Below are positions 10,398 through 20,230 of a stretch of 64,000 nucleotides of DNA, piece by piece. Numbering within the stretch: the first letter of the stretch is position 1; every line of letters starts with the position of its first letter. A model generated the notes under the pieces. It was not told where the DNA came from. It made no database searches and saw nothing but the letters and a program-made list of their open reading frames with translations. The DNA comes from JAOUJD01 sp963811265 (GTDB lineage Bacteria; Pseudomonadota; Gammaproteobacteria; Burkholderiales; Burkholderiaceae_F): contig CAWEQS010000019.1 of assembly GCA_963811265.1 (NCBI GenBank), positions 124,001 through 188,000 on the forward strand. The letters run 5' to 3'. Made by a program: the position numbers and the translations under genes.

Positions 10398-12314
10398 CTA
10401 ACGACCGACCTCCAGCAGCATCGCGTTCAATCGCTTAACGAACGCGCCCGGATCGTCGAGCTGTCCGCCCTCCGCCAGGACGGCCTGGTCGACCAGCAGC
10501 TCGAGCCAGTCCCTCACGCGATCGTCCCGTGACTCGTCCTTCAGGCGCTGCACCAGCGGGTGGTGCGGGTTCAGTTCGAGGATCGGCTTGCCGGTGGGCG
10601 CCTTCTGGCCCGCCGCCTTCAGCAGGCGCTGCAGGTGGCCGCTCATCTCGTGCTCGTCGGCCACGAGGCACGCCGGCGAGTCGGTGAGGCGGAACGTGAC
10701 GCGCACGTCCTTCACGCGTTCGGCGAGCGCGGTCTTCGCCTTCTCGACCAGGACCTTGAACTCGTCGCCGGTCTTCGCCTGCTCGGCCTTCTCGGCCTCG
10801 TCGGCGAGCTCGTCCAGGTCCAGCGCGCCCTTGGCCACCGACGTCAGCTCCTTGCCGTCGAACTCGGTCAGGAACGACAGCATCCACTCGTCGACGCGGT
10901 CCGTCAGCAGCAGCACCTCGACGCCCTTCTTGCGGAAGATCTCGAGGTGCGGACTGCCGCGCGCGGCCTCGAGCGTGTCGGCGGTGACGCAGTAGATGTG
11001 CTTCTGGCCTTCCTTCATGCGGCCGACGTAGTCGGCGAGCGCCACCGCCGGCTCGTCCTCGTGCGCGGTCGAGCGGAAGCGCAGCAGCTTCGCGATCCGG
11101 TCGCGGTTCGCCGCGTCCTCGCCGACGCCCTCCTTCAGCACCTGGCCGAATTCCTTCCAGAAGCCGGCGTACTTCTCCTTCTGGTTGTCCGCCAGGTCCT
11201 CCATCAGTGACAGCACGCGCTTGGTGCAGCCCTCGCGGATGGCCTTCACGTCGCGGCTCTCCTGCAGGATTTCGCGCGACACGTTGAGCGGGAGGTCGTT
11301 GCTGTCGATCACGCCGCGCACGAAGCGCAGGTACGGCGGCATCAGCTGCTCGGCGTCGTCCATGATGAACACGCGACGCACATAGAGCTTGATCCCGTGG
11401 CGCTGGTTGCGGTCCCAGAGGTCGAACGGCGCGCGCTCGGGCAGGTACAGCAGCTGGATGTACTCGGTGCGGCCCTCGACGCGGTTGTGGGTCCACGCCA
11501 GCGGCTCGCCGAAGTCGTGCGACACGTGCTTGTAGAAGGCCTGGTACTGCTCGTCGGTGACCTCGGTCTTCGGTCGCGCCCACAGCGCGTTTGCCTGGTT
11601 GACGGTCTCGAAGTCGTCCGTCACCCGGAACTCGTTCGCCTCCTTGTCCCACTCCTCCCGGCGCATCCGGATCGGCAGCGAGATGTGGTCCGAGTAGCGG
11701 GTGACGATGCCTTTCAGCTTCCACGTGGACAGCAGCTCGTCCTCGCCTTCGCGCAGGTGCAGGGTGACGTCGGTGCCGGCCACGGCCCGTTGCGCCGGTT
11801 CCACCGTGAACTCGCCCGCGCCGTCGCTCTCCCAGCGGATCGCCTCGGCGGCCGACAGCCCGGCACGCCTCGACACGACCGTCACCCGGTCCGCGACGAT
11901 GAAGCTGGAGTAGAAGCCGACGCCGAACTGGCCGATCAGCTGCGCGTCCTTCTGCTGGTCGCCCGTGAGCTGCGAGAAGAACTCGCGCGTGCCCGACTTC
12001 GCGATCGTGCCGAGGTGCTCGATGGCTTCCGCCCGCGACAGCCCGATGCCGTTGTCGGAGACGGTGACCGTGCGGGCGGCCTTGTCGAACGCGACCGTGA
12101 TCGCCAGCTCGCCGTGTCCTTCCAGCAGTTCGGGCCGGGTCATCGCCTCGAAGCGCAGCTTGTCGCACGCGTCCGAGGCGTTGCTGATCAGCTCGCGCAG
12201 GAAGATCTCCTTGTTGCTGTACAGCGAGTGGATCATCAGCTGCAGCAGCTGCTTGACTTCGGCCTGGAAACCCAGCGTCTGCTTCGCGGTCGCGGCCTCG
12301 GCGTGCGCCCCCAT
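10398..12314 (-). CDS. htpG: Molecular chaperone HtpG (Hsp90)
   Basis: A 638-residue bacterial Hsp90, an ATP-dependent dimeric cytoplasmic chaperone. The N-terminal GHKL ATPase motifs are present: LRELISNASDACDKLRFE, VSDNGIGLSRAEAI, and the lid and glycine motif IGQFGVGFYSSFIVADRV. The middle domain carries PLNVSREILQESRDV, with the conserved catalytic arginine. The C-terminal dimerisation domain follows. Length is normal for the family. A good match to a sigma-32 heat-shock promoter lies about 50 bases upstream (separate entry), consistent with heat induction. Confidence 0.97.
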   Translation of the reverse strand: MGAHAEAATAKQTLGFQAEVKQLLQLMIHSLYSNKEIFLRELISNASDACDKLRFEAMTRPELLEGHGELAITVAFDKAARTVTVSDNGIGLSRAEAIEHLGTIAKSGTREFFSQLTGDQQKDAQLIGQFGVGFYSSFIVADRVTVVSRRAGLSAAEAIRWESDGAGEFTVEPAQRAVAGTDVTLHLREGEDELLSTWKLKGIVTRYSDHISLPIRMRREEWDKEANEFRVTDDFETVNQANALWARPKTEVTDEQYQAFYKHVSHDFGEPLAWTHNRVEGRTEYIQLLYLPERAPFDLWDRNQRHGIKLYVRRVFIMDDAEQLMPPYLRFVRGVIDSNDLPLNVSREILQESRDVKAIREGCTKRVLSLMEDLADNQKEKYAGFWKEFGQVLKEGVGEDAANRDRIAKLLRFRSTAHEDEPAVALADYVGRMKEGQKHIYCVTADTLEAARGSPHLEIFRKKGVEVLLLTDRVDEWMLSFLTEFDGKELTSVAKGALDLDELADEAEKAEQAKTGDEFKVLVEKAKTALAERVKDVRVTFRLTDSPACLVADEHEMSGHLQRLLKAAGQKAPTGKPILELNPHHPLVQRLKDESRDDRVRDWLELLVDQAVLAEGGQLDDPGAFVKRLNAMLLEVGR

Positions 12315-12364
12315 TGGTGCTCCTTTCGTGTCGTCCGTTGCTGTTGCCCGAGCTCTCGCGCGGC

Positions 12365-12392
12365 AGATGGGACCGGATGTCGGCGTTTCAAG
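12365..12392 (-). promoter_or_regulatory. Sigma-32 (heat-shock) type promoter of htpG
   Basis: On the minus strand CTTGAAA (12392-12386), 13 bases, then TCCCATCT (12372-12365). This fits the RpoH consensus CTTGAAA-N11-16-CCCCATnT with one mismatch in the -10 element. It lies about 50 bases upstream of the htpG start codon, a sensible distance. Confidence 0.75.
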
Positions 12393-12461
12393 CGCCCCGG
12401 CAGGCCTCAGGCCGTGCCGGTCGGCGGGCGGTGCGTGATGATCGGCGACGGAACGCTGCGG

Positions 12462-12929
12462 CTACAGGACAGCGCGCCCGATCGTCGCCACGGCGATCGT
12501 GACTATCCCCAGCACCAGGTTGGTCGTGACCAGCAGGCGCACCTGCTCGAGGTGACGCGCGGCCTCGGGCCACTCCGACGACGCCACGGTCGACTGCAGG
12601 CGCTTGAACGGCGCGAACCGGATGTGCAGGTAGATCGCCATCATCGCCAGGCCGATCGCGAACATCACGTGCACCGACAGGTGCGCGTTCCGGAACCCGC
12701 CGCCCTCGAGGATCATGCCGATCCCGCTCAGCAGGACCGCGACGATCGCGATGGCGACCCAGAAGAAGAAGCGCCCGAGCACCGATGCGATCAGCGGCAG
12801 ACGCTGGGGTGGCTGCAGCAGTTCGACAGCCGCCGGGCGAACGGCGACGTGCATCAGGAACATGCCGCCGACCCAGACGACCACGCCGAGGACGTGCAGC
12901 AGCAACATCGAGGTGTAGAGCACCTTCAT
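12462..12929 (-). CDS. CopD-like integral membrane protein
   Basis: A 155-residue protein with four predicted membrane segments, at about residues 5-25, 48-70, 82-102 and 132-152. Histidines sit in the first (SMLLLHVLGVVVWVGGMFLMH) and third (SVHVMFAIGL) segments, as in the CopD/DUF2269-like family of copper-resistance and heme-associated membrane proteins. The function is not established for small stand-alone members. It lies between parC and htpG on the same strand, about 90 bases downstream of parC. Confidence 0.75.
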   Translation of the reverse strand: MKVLYTSMLLLHVLGVVVWVGGMFLMHVAVRPAAVELLQPPQRLPLIASVLGRFFFWVAIAIVAVLLSGIGMILEGGGFRNAHLSVHVMFAIGLAMMAIYLHIRFAPFKRLQSTVASSEWPEAARHLEQVRLLVTTNLVLGIVTIAVATIGRAVL

Positions 12930-13017
12930 CGTCGGTCAGGCTCCTGCTTCAAGGTCCGGTTTCGTGGTCGGGCTTCGGTATCTCGTCAAGCCGGAGAGTA
13001 GCGAACCGGCGCGACGC

Positions 13018-15351
13018 TCAACCGCGCGCGCGCGCCAACCGGAATGGCGGCTTGAGCTTCGAGTCGACGAGCTTGCCCTTGCGCGCGCGATGACCGCGCT
13101 GCGCTTGCAGCGCCGCGCCAGCCAGGTTCACCTCTACCGGCCGGGCCGCGGTTCCCTTCGTCGCGTGCAGCACCGCGCCGGTCTTTGCCACCGGCAGGGC
13201 GACAACCAGCTTCTCGCCGTCGTCGAGGTCCATCAGCGTGACGCCCCGGCCGCCGCCGGACTGCGCCTTCACCTCCGTCATGTCGAACACGAGCACGCGC
13301 CCCTTCTCCGACATGCACATGAGGATGCGGTCGACCGCCGGATCGAAGACCTGCGGCCGCAGCGGCTCGGCGCCGTCGTCCACGTTGATGAACTGCTTGC
13401 CGGCCTTCTGGCGCGACACGAGATCGCCCAGCGTCGAGGTGAAGCCGTAGCCGCTGGTCGTCGCGAGCATCAGCGCGGTCGTCGGTGCGGCGGCGACGTA
13501 GCCGATCAGCTTCGACCCGGGAGCGAGATCGATCATCGACGTGAACGGCGACCCGTCGCCGCGCGCCGACGGCAACTGGGCGACCGGCACCGAGTACACG
13601 CGACCGTTGCTGCCGACCGCGACCAGCGCGTCGACCGTGCGGCACTCGAATGCGCCGTACAGGCCGTCCCCGGTCTTGAACGTGAACTGCGAAGGATCGT
13701 GCCCGTGGCCGGCGCGCGCGCGCACGAATCCCATCTCCGACACGATCACCGTCACCGGCTCGTCGGCGACCCTGGCCTCGAACGTGGCCCGCTCCGCCTC
13801 CCTGATCAGCGTGCGGCGCCTGTCCTTGTCGCCGTACTTCCTCGCGTCGTCCTCGATCTCCTTCGCGACCTGCTTGCGCAGCGCGGCGTCCGAGCCGAGC
13901 AGCCTGCCGAGCGTCGACTCTTCCTTGCGCAGCTCCGCGAGTTCCTGCTCGATGCGGATGCCCTCGAGGCGAGCCAGCTGGCGCAGGCGGATCTCGAGGA
14001 TGTCCTCGGCCTGCCGCTCGGACAGCCTGAAGGCCTTCATCAGGTCAGGCTTCGGCTCGTCCGAGTTGCGGATCAGCTTGATGACCTTGTCGATGTTCAG
14101 CAGGATCGCCTGCCGCCCCTCGAGGATGTGAATCCGGTCCTGCACCTTCTGGAGCCGGTGCTGCGAGCGCCGTCGCACGGTGGCGACCCGGAACTCGATC
14201 CACTCCAGCAGCACCTCGGTCAGCGGCTTGCAGCGCGGGCGCCCGTCGCGGCCGATCATCACGAGGTTGACCGGGGCGCTCGACTCCATGCTGGTGTGCG
14301 ACAGCAGCACGCGCACCAGTTCCTCGCGATCGACCTTCGCGGTGCGCGGCTCGAACACCAGGCGCACCGCCGCGTCCTTGCCGGATTCGTCGCGCACCGC
14401 GTCCAGCACGGACAGCACGAGCTGCTTCGTCTGGACCTGTTCCGCGCTGAGCGCCTTCTTGCCGGCCTTGACCTTCGGGTTGGTCAGCTCCTCGATCTCC
14501 TCGAGGACGCGCTGCGACGACGCGCCCGGCGGCAGCTCGGTGACGACGAGCTGCCACTGCCCGCGCGCGAGTTCCTCGAACTCGTGACGCGCGCGGGCCT
14601 TGAGGCTGCCGCGTCCCGAGGCATAGACGTCGCGGATCTCCTGCGCCGAGGAAATGAGCTGGCCGCCGCCCGGGAAGTCCGGGCCGGGCATCGCCCGCAG
14701 CACGTCCTCCAGCGACGCCTTCGGGTCCTTCATCAGGAGCAGCGCGGCGTCCGCGACTTCGCGCAGGTTGTGCGACGGGATCTCGGTGGCCATCCCGACG
14801 GCGATGCCCGAGGCGCCGTTGAGCAGCACGAAGGGCAGCCGCGCGGGCAGCAGGCGCGGCTCCTGCGTGGACCCGTCGTAGTTCGGCATGAAGTCGACAG
14901 TGCCCTCGTCGATCTCGTCGAGCAGCAGCCGAGCGATCGGCGTCAGGCGCGCCTCGGTGTAGCGCATCGCCGCCGCACCGTCGCCGTCGCGGCTGCCGAA
15001 GTTGCCCTGCCCGTCGATCAACGGGTAGCGCAGCGAGAAGTCCTGCGCCATCCGCACCATCGCGTCGTACGCGGCCTGGTCGCCGTGCGGGTGGTAGCGG
15101 CCGAGCACGTCGCCGACGACGCGCGCCGACTTGACCGGTCGCGCTCCTGCAGCCAGCCCCATCGCGTTCATCGCGTAGAGGATGCGGCGCTGCACGGGCT
15201 TGAGGCCATCCGCGCCATCCGGCAGGGCGCGTCCCTTCACGACCGAAATCGCGTAGTCGAGGTAGGCCTGCTGCGCGAAGCGGCCGAGCGTCAGCGCGTT
15301 GTCGTCGTCCCCGCGGTCGCCCGGGGGGAAAAGAGTCTGTTGTTCGAGCAT
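13018..15351 (-). CDS. parC: DNA topoisomerase IV subunit A (ParC)
   Basis: A 777-residue type IIA topoisomerase subunit that, with ParE, decatenates replicated chromosomes. The N-terminal block LDYAISVVKGRALPDGADGL is typical. The helix carrying quinolone-resistance positions reads RYHPHGDQAAYDAMVRMAQ, with Gln and Asp at the positions equivalent to E. coli ParC Ser80 and Glu84. The catalytic tyrosine is in AAMRYTEARL (about residue 131). The C-terminal half has the beta-pinwheel repeats. ParC rather than GyrA is supported by length, by the start and by parE lying 2.7 kb away. Confidence 0.95.
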   Translation of the reverse strand: MLEQQTLFPPGDRGDDDNALTLGRFAQQAYLDYAISVVKGRALPDGADGLKPVQRRILYAMNAMGLAAGARPVKSARVVGDVLGRYHPHGDQAAYDAMVRMAQDFSLRYPLIDGQGNFGSRDGDGAAAMRYTEARLTPIARLLLDEIDEGTVDFMPNYDGSTQEPRLLPARLPFVLLNGASGIAVGMATEIPSHNLREVADAALLLMKDPKASLEDVLRAMPGPDFPGGGQLISSAQEIRDVYASGRGSLKARARHEFEELARGQWQLVVTELPPGASSQRVLEEIEELTNPKVKAGKKALSAEQVQTKQLVLSVLDAVRDESGKDAAVRLVFEPRTAKVDREELVRVLLSHTSMESSAPVNLVMIGRDGRPRCKPLTEVLLEWIEFRVATVRRRSQHRLQKVQDRIHILEGRQAILLNIDKVIKLIRNSDEPKPDLMKAFRLSERQAEDILEIRLRQLARLEGIRIEQELAELRKEESTLGRLLGSDAALRKQVAKEIEDDARKYGDKDRRRTLIREAERATFEARVADEPVTVIVSEMGFVRARAGHGHDPSQFTFKTGDGLYGAFECRTVDALVAVGSNGRVYSVPVAQLPSARGDGSPFTSMIDLAPGSKLIGYVAAAPTTALMLATTSGYGFTSTLGDLVSRQKAGKQFINVDDGAEPLRPQVFDPAVDRILMCMSEKGRVLVFDMTEVKAQSGGGRGVTLMDLDDGEKLVVALPVAKTGAVLHATKGTAARPVEVNLAGAALQAQRGHRARKGKLVDSKLKPPFRLARARG

Positions 15352-15425
15352 CGGGGGAAGTCGCGCACGAATGGCGCGTGGCGTCGGATTTTACGTCAGC
15401 GCGCCAGGTGCCACGGTCGCGCCAG

Positions 15426-16262
15426 CTAGACCCGGCACTGCTCCGCGAACTTCAGGTAGAGCTCGCGCGCGCGCGTGGCGACGGGCCCGATCGGCATTTC
15501 GTGCGCTCCGTACCGCGTGCACGGCATCACCTTGCCGTAGTTGCCGGTGTTGAAGATTTCCCGCGCCGACTCCAGTTCCGCCGGCTCGACCGTTCTCTGC
15601 TGGACAGCGACGCCGTCTTCGGCGAGCAGGTTGATCACGCGGGCGCGGGTGATGCCGGCCAGGAATGTTCCGTTCGCCGCCGGCGTGACGACCGTGCCGT
15701 CGGCCGCCACGAAGAACAGGTTCGCGGTGGCGAACTCGGCGACGTGACCGTCGGGATCGAGGATGACCGCATTGTCGAAGCCCGCGGACTTCGCCTCGCG
15801 CAGGGCGCGGGCCACGTTGGGATACAGCGCGGAGGCCTTGGCGTCCGTCGTGGCCGCAAGGGGCGACGGGCGACGCCGGCTCGACAGCATCGCCGAGAAG
15901 CCGGCGAACGGCGGCAGGGGCGCGTCGAACAACGTCAACGCGAAATCCGAACCCGTCGGCACAAGCAGGCCTTCGGTGCCGAACACCAGCGGCCGGATGT
16001 AGAGGTCGGCGTCCGCGGGAAACCGGTGGATGCCCTGGATGCAGAGCTCGACCATGTCGTCGACCGTCAGCGGGACGCCGAGGCCGACGCGCTCCGCCGA
16101 GTCGAACGTGCGCTGGCAGTGCGCGCGCAGGTCCGGCGCCATCCGGTGGATCGAGCGCGCGCCGTCGAACACGGTCGAAGCCAGCCAGACGCCGTGATCC
16201 ATCGCACCGATCAGCGGCGTATTGCCGTCGGTCCACTGCCCCTTGAACCAGGTCGTGTACAT
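15426..16262 (-). CDS. Class IV aminotransferase (branched-chain aminotransferase-like)
   Basis: A 278-residue fold-type IV PLP enzyme, started at ATG 16262 (MYTTWFKGQW). A longer open frame upstream has unlikely composition and overlaps the next gene, so I rejected it. The conserved VFDGAR lies near residue 30. The presumed PLP lysine is in DAKASALYPNVARALREA, followed by VILDPDGHVAEFATANLFFV and the GITRARVINLL phosphate-binding turn. It probably transfers amino groups between branched-chain amino acids and 2-oxoglutarate. A D-amino-acid or 4-amino-4-deoxychorismate specificity cannot be excluded. Confidence 0.85.
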   Translation of the reverse strand: MYTTWFKGQWTDGNTPLIGAMDHGVWLASTVFDGARSIHRMAPDLRAHCQRTFDSAERVGLGVPLTVDDMVELCIQGIHRFPADADLYIRPLVFGTEGLLVPTGSDFALTLFDAPLPPFAGFSAMLSSRRRPSPLAATTDAKASALYPNVARALREAKSAGFDNAVILDPDGHVAEFATANLFFVAADGTVVTPAANGTFLAGITRARVINLLAEDGVAVQQRTVEPAELESAREIFNTGNYGKVMPCTRYGAHEMPIGPVATRARELYLKFAEQCRV

Positions 16263-16309
16263 GTCGCGTGCTCGCTTGCAGTCCCCGCCGGCCTGGCGGG
16301 AACCGGAGC

Positions 16310-17971
16310 TTAGTGCATCAGCGAGCGTTCGCGACCGGCGCCGCGGCGATCGACGAAGAGCTTCAGGAAGTCCTCGGCGGTCATCGGCCGGGCGAACAGG
16401 TAGCCCTGGGCGGAGTCGCAGCCGAGGTGCTGCATCCACGTCTGCTGCGCCTGCGTTTCGATTCCTTCCGCGGTCACCGTGATGCCGAGCGAACGCGCCA
16501 TCTCGACGACCGCCTTGACGATCGTCAGGGTCCGCGCGTCCCGCATGCACTCGACCGTGAAGCTGCGGTCGATCTTCAGGCGATGGATCGGCAGGTCGCG
16601 CAGGTGCGCCAGGCTGGAGAAGCCGACGCCGAAGTCGTCGAGCGCGATCCGGATGCCCGCATTGCGCATCCTGACCAGGTTCTCGCGCGACACGGCGGAC
16701 GTGTCGAGCAGGCCGGTCTCGGTCACTTCGATCTCGATCTCGGTCGTGGACACGCCGTACTCGCCGAGCACGTCGAGCAGGTCATCGACGCAACCGAGCT
16801 GCCGCAGCTGCACGCCCGCCATGTTCAGCGACACCGGCGGCACGTCGATGCCGAGCGCGCGCCACTCCTGCCGGTGGCGGCACGCCTCGCGGATCACCCA
16901 GTCGCCCAGCCCGACGATCAGCCCCGACTCTTCGGCGATCGGCACGAACTCGGCCGGCGAGATGTCGCCCAGTTCGGCGTCACGCCACCGTATCAGCGCC
17001 TCGGCGCCGACCATCTTGCCGTCCGCCAGCGAAACGAGCGGCTGGTAGAACAACCGGAAGTCGCGCGACTCGACCGCCTTGCGCAGGCGCTGCTCGAGCC
17101 GGAGCCGCAGGTCGACGCGGCGCGCGACCGTGGGCGTGTAGAACGCGTACGTGCGGCGACCGCTCTCCTTCGCCTGGTACATGGCGGCGTCGGCGGCGTT
17201 GAGCAGCGAATCGAGATCCACGCCGTCCTGCGGGAAGAAGCTGATGCCGACCGACGGCGTCACCGCCACTTCCATTCCGAGGACGCGCGCGGGTTCGGAG
17301 ATCGACCTGATCAGTGCCTGAGCGACCTCGACCGCGCGGTCGGCGCCAGGGATGTCGACCAGCAGCGCCACCAGCTCGTCGCCGCCGCGGCGGCCGATCA
17401 GGTCCGGCTCCGCGATGATGTCCCGCAGCCGACCGGCGACGACCGACAGCATCTCGTCGCCGACACGATGCCCGTAGCCGTTGTTCAGCAGGCGGAAGTT
17501 GTCGAGGTCGATGAACAGCAGCGCGCAGCGCTTGCCCTCGGAGTACGCGCCGGCGAGCAGGCGCGCGGCGCGTTCGTCGAAGGTCTGTCGATTCGCGAGC
17601 TGCGTCAGGCTGTCGACGGTCGCCAGCCGCTCGATCCGCTCCTGCGCGCGCGCCTGTTCATCGACGAGGTCTTCCATCAGCCGGCGCGACTGCTGCCACG
17701 CACGGCGCTGCTCCCGGACGGCGGTCAGCGCCGAGCGACTGGCCATCAGCCACACGACCAGCACGACGAAGAGCGCGGCGCCCGACAGCGCGTGGAGCAG
17801 CGCCATCGTCCGACCCGTGCCTCCTGCCACGAGCGTGCCGACCAGCGTCACCATCGACAGCACGGCCAGGACGCCGATCAGCGTCCGCAGCCAGGCGGCG
17901 TCCGCGAAGGCGGCGAGGCCGCGCGCCCGCGCCGGCTCTTCGCCGCTCCCATGCCGTTTCCCTTCAGGCAT
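16310..17971 (-). CDS. Membrane-bound GGDEF-EAL cyclic-di-GMP protein
   Basis: A 553-residue protein with two membrane helices near residues 28-50 and 58-78. A GGDEF domain follows (FIDLDNFRLLNNGYGHRVGD, signature RRGGDELVALL with Leu in place of Phe). The EAL domain (VGAEALIRWRD, then IALDDFGVGFSSLAHLRDLP and LKIDRSF, AEGIETQAQ) keeps the metal-binding residues of active phosphodiesterases. The last residue of the GGDEF motif is atypical, so the cyclase may be weak or regulatory while hydrolysis of cyclic di-GMP is likely. There is no recognisable periplasmic sensor. It lies between parE and the aminotransferase on the same strand. Confidence 0.9.
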   Translation of the reverse strand: MPEGKRHGSGEEPARARGLAAFADAAWLRTLIGVLAVLSMVTLVGTLVAGGTGRTMALLHALSGAALFVVLVVWLMASRSALTAVREQRRAWQQSRRLMEDLVDEQARAQERIERLATVDSLTQLANRQTFDERAARLLAGAYSEGKRCALLFIDLDNFRLLNNGYGHRVGDEMLSVVAGRLRDIIAEPDLIGRRGGDELVALLVDIPGADRAVEVAQALIRSISEPARVLGMEVAVTPSVGISFFPQDGVDLDSLLNAADAAMYQAKESGRRTYAFYTPTVARRVDLRLRLEQRLRKAVESRDFRLFYQPLVSLADGKMVGAEALIRWRDAELGDISPAEFVPIAEESGLIVGLGDWVIREACRHRQEWRALGIDVPPVSLNMAGVQLRQLGCVDDLLDVLGEYGVSTTEIEIEVTETGLLDTSAVSRENLVRMRNAGIRIALDDFGVGFSSLAHLRDLPIHRLKIDRSFTVECMRDARTLTIVKAVVEMARSLGITVTAEGIETQAQQTWMQHLGCDSAQGYLFARPMTAEDFLKLFVDRRGAGRERSLMH

Positions 17972-18089
17972 CCAGGTCCCTCATGGGGACGCCCACACGG
18001 CCCCCCGCGCGCGAAAGTATGCGTGAAGGGTTCCGGACGAGAACCACCGGTCTCCGGTATCCCGACCCGGCCAACCGGCTGAATGGACG

Positions 18090-20081
18090 TCAGATGTCCG
18101 CTTCCACCTCGTGGCCGTGCTCCTCGAGCCACGCGCGCCGCGCCTGGCTTTCGGCGCGGCCCATCAGCATCGTCATCATCGCGGCCGTCTGCTCTTCGGC
18201 CATGTCACCGAGGCCCACGCGAAGCAGCCGGCGGGTGTCGGGACTCATCGTGGTCTCCCACAGCTGCTCCGGGCTCATCTCGCCCAGGCCCTTGAATCGC
18301 CCGATGTCCCAGCTGCCCGGCTTCACGCCTTCGTCGGCGAGCTTGTCGACCACAGCGTCGAGTTCGTCATCGTCGAGGCAATAGAGGCGCCGCGCGGGAC
18401 GCTTGCCCTGCGCGGGCACGTCGACGCGGTAGAGCGGCGGCCGCGCGACGAAGATGTGGCCGCGCTGCACGAGCTGCGGAAAGTGGCGGAAGAACAGCGT
18501 CAGCAGCAGCACCTGGATGTGGGAGCCGTCGACGTCCGCATCGGCCAGGATGCAGATCTTCCCGTAGCGCAGCGCCTCGAGGTTGACGCTGTCGTGCGGG
18601 CCGTGCGGATCGACGCCGATGGCCACCGAGATGTCGTGGACCTCGGCGTTGCCGAAGAGGCGGTCGCGCTCGACCTCCCAGGTGTTCAACACCTTGCCGC
18701 GCAGCGGAAGGATCGCCTGGTACTCCTTGTCGCGGCCCATCTTCGCCGATCCGCCGGCGGAATCGCCCTCGACCAGGAACAGTTCGTTGCGATCGATCTC
18801 GGTCGACTCGCAGTCGGTCAGCTTGCCCGGCAGCACGGCGACCGCAGAGCCCTTCTTCTTCTCGACCTTCTGGCTGGCCCGCGCACGCGCCTGCGCCTGA
18901 CGCACGACCAGCTCCGCAAGCTGGCGCCCCTCGTTAGGGTGCTGGTTCAGCCAGAACTCGAGCTGTGGGCGGACATACGACGAGACCAGGCGCAGCGCGT
19001 CCCGGCTGTTCAGCCGCTCCTTGATCTGCCCCTGGAACTGCGGATCGAGCACCTTGGCCGAGAGCACGAAGCTCGCGCGCGCGAAGACGTCCTCGGGCAG
19101 CAGCTTCACACCCTTGGGCTGCAGGCTGTGGGCATCGATGAATGCACGCACCGCGTTGAAGAGCGCTTCGCGCAGCCCCGCCTCGTGCGTGCCGCCCGCC
19201 GGCGTGGGGATCAGGTTGACGTAAGACTCGCGCGCGACCGGGCCCTCTTCCGTCCACACGACGACCCAGCTCGCGCCCTCGCCTTCGGCGAAGGTTTCGT
19301 CGTCGGCGGCCGCGAAGGCGGACGATTCGAACGGTGGCAGCAGCGGATCGGCCGGCAGCAGGCTCAGCAGGTACTCGCGCAGCCCGCCGTCGTACTTCCA
19401 GCGCCGGGTGACTCCGCTCTTCTCCAGCGTCAGCGTGATCTCGGTGCCGGGCAGCAGCACCGCCTTGCTGCGCAGCAGCCGCTCGAGTTCGTCGACCGGG
19501 ACCTGCGCCGTGTCGAAGTACTTCGGGTTCGGCCACACCGTGACGCGGGTGCCGGTCGTCTTGTTCGTGCCCTTGGCCGACATCGACTTCAGCGGCTGCG
19601 TCACATCGCCATCGCCGAATCCGATGGTGTGCATCTTGCCGTCGCGCCACACGGTGACGTCGAGGCGCGACGCGAGGGCGTTGGTGACGGAAACGCCGAC
19701 GCCGTGCAGGCCGCCCGAGAACGAGTAAGCGCCGCCGGCGCGCTTGTCGAACTTGCCGCCGGCGTGCAGGCGCGTGAACACGATCTCGACCACCGGCGTC
19801 TTCTCCTCCGGATGCAGGCCGACCGGAATCCCGCGGCCATCGTCGTCGACGGTGACCGAGCCGTCCTTGTGCAGCGTCACGTCGATCCGGCTGCCGGAGC
19901 CCGCGAGGATTTCATCCGACGCGTTGTCGATCACTTCCTGCACCGCGTGCAACGGGCTGTCGGTGCGCGTGTACATGCCCGGCCGCTGCTTGACGGGCTC
20001 GAGCCCTTTCAGCACGCGGATCGAAGCCTCGCCGTACTCGGCGGCGCGGCGGCTCGAAGAACTCTTCTGCTTTTCCTGCAT
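18090..20081 (-). CDS. parE: DNA topoisomerase IV subunit B (ParE)
   Basis: The ATPase subunit of topoisomerase IV, about 663 residues. It starts at ATG 20081 (MQEKQKSSSSRR). A further in-frame ATG at 20153 would add a 24-residue tail with no family similarity. GHKL ATPase motifs are VKQRPGMYTR, DNASDEI, VDDDGRGIPVGLHPE and SGGLHGVGVSVTNAL. The TOPRIM segment has ELFLVEGDSAGGSAKMGRD and DADVDGSHIQVLLLTLFF. The C-terminal tail is conserved (RFKGLGEMSPEQLWETTM). It forms the enzyme with the ParC encoded at 13018-15351. Confidence 0.96.
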   Translation of the reverse strand: MQEKQKSSSSRRAAEYGEASIRVLKGLEPVKQRPGMYTRTDSPLHAVQEVIDNASDEILAGSGSRIDVTLHKDGSVTVDDDGRGIPVGLHPEEKTPVVEIVFTRLHAGGKFDKRAGGAYSFSGGLHGVGVSVTNALASRLDVTVWRDGKMHTIGFGDGDVTQPLKSMSAKGTNKTTGTRVTVWPNPKYFDTAQVPVDELERLLRSKAVLLPGTEITLTLEKSGVTRRWKYDGGLREYLLSLLPADPLLPPFESSAFAAADDETFAEGEGASWVVVWTEEGPVARESYVNLIPTPAGGTHEAGLREALFNAVRAFIDAHSLQPKGVKLLPEDVFARASFVLSAKVLDPQFQGQIKERLNSRDALRLVSSYVRPQLEFWLNQHPNEGRQLAELVVRQAQARARASQKVEKKKGSAVAVLPGKLTDCESTEIDRNELFLVEGDSAGGSAKMGRDKEYQAILPLRGKVLNTWEVERDRLFGNAEVHDISVAIGVDPHGPHDSVNLEALRYGKICILADADVDGSHIQVLLLTLFFRHFPQLVQRGHIFVARPPLYRVDVPAQGKRPARRLYCLDDDELDAVVDKLADEGVKPGSWDIGRFKGLGEMSPEQLWETTMSPDTRRLLRVGLGDMAEEQTAAMMTMLMGRAESQARRAWLEEHGHEVEADI

Positions 20082-20230
20082 GGCCTGGCTTCTGTATATG
20101 GAAGCGGAAAGGGAAGTTGTCCCCAGTGTCTGTGGAAAAGACCGGGGCAGCACCGCGCAAACCCGCGCCGTTGCTGGCTCCCGTCGGATTGTTCAGTTGA
20201 TGAGCACCGCGCGCATCGTGGCAGGAGTCG

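Noticed and set aside
13018..15351. Gln at the Ser80-equivalent position of ParC as a quinolone-resistance mutation
   Set aside because: I believe GDQA occurs naturally in ParC of related betaproteobacteria, so it cannot be called an acquired resistance change from this sequence.
12964..15429. An 821-codon plus-strand frame opposite parC
   Set aside because: ParC on the minus strand is unmistakable. The antisense frame exists because of codon-position GC bias.
16263..16550. N-terminal extension of the class IV aminotransferase
   Set aside because: Upstream residues have no family similarity and overlap the GGDEF-EAL gene. ATG 16262 gives the normal length.
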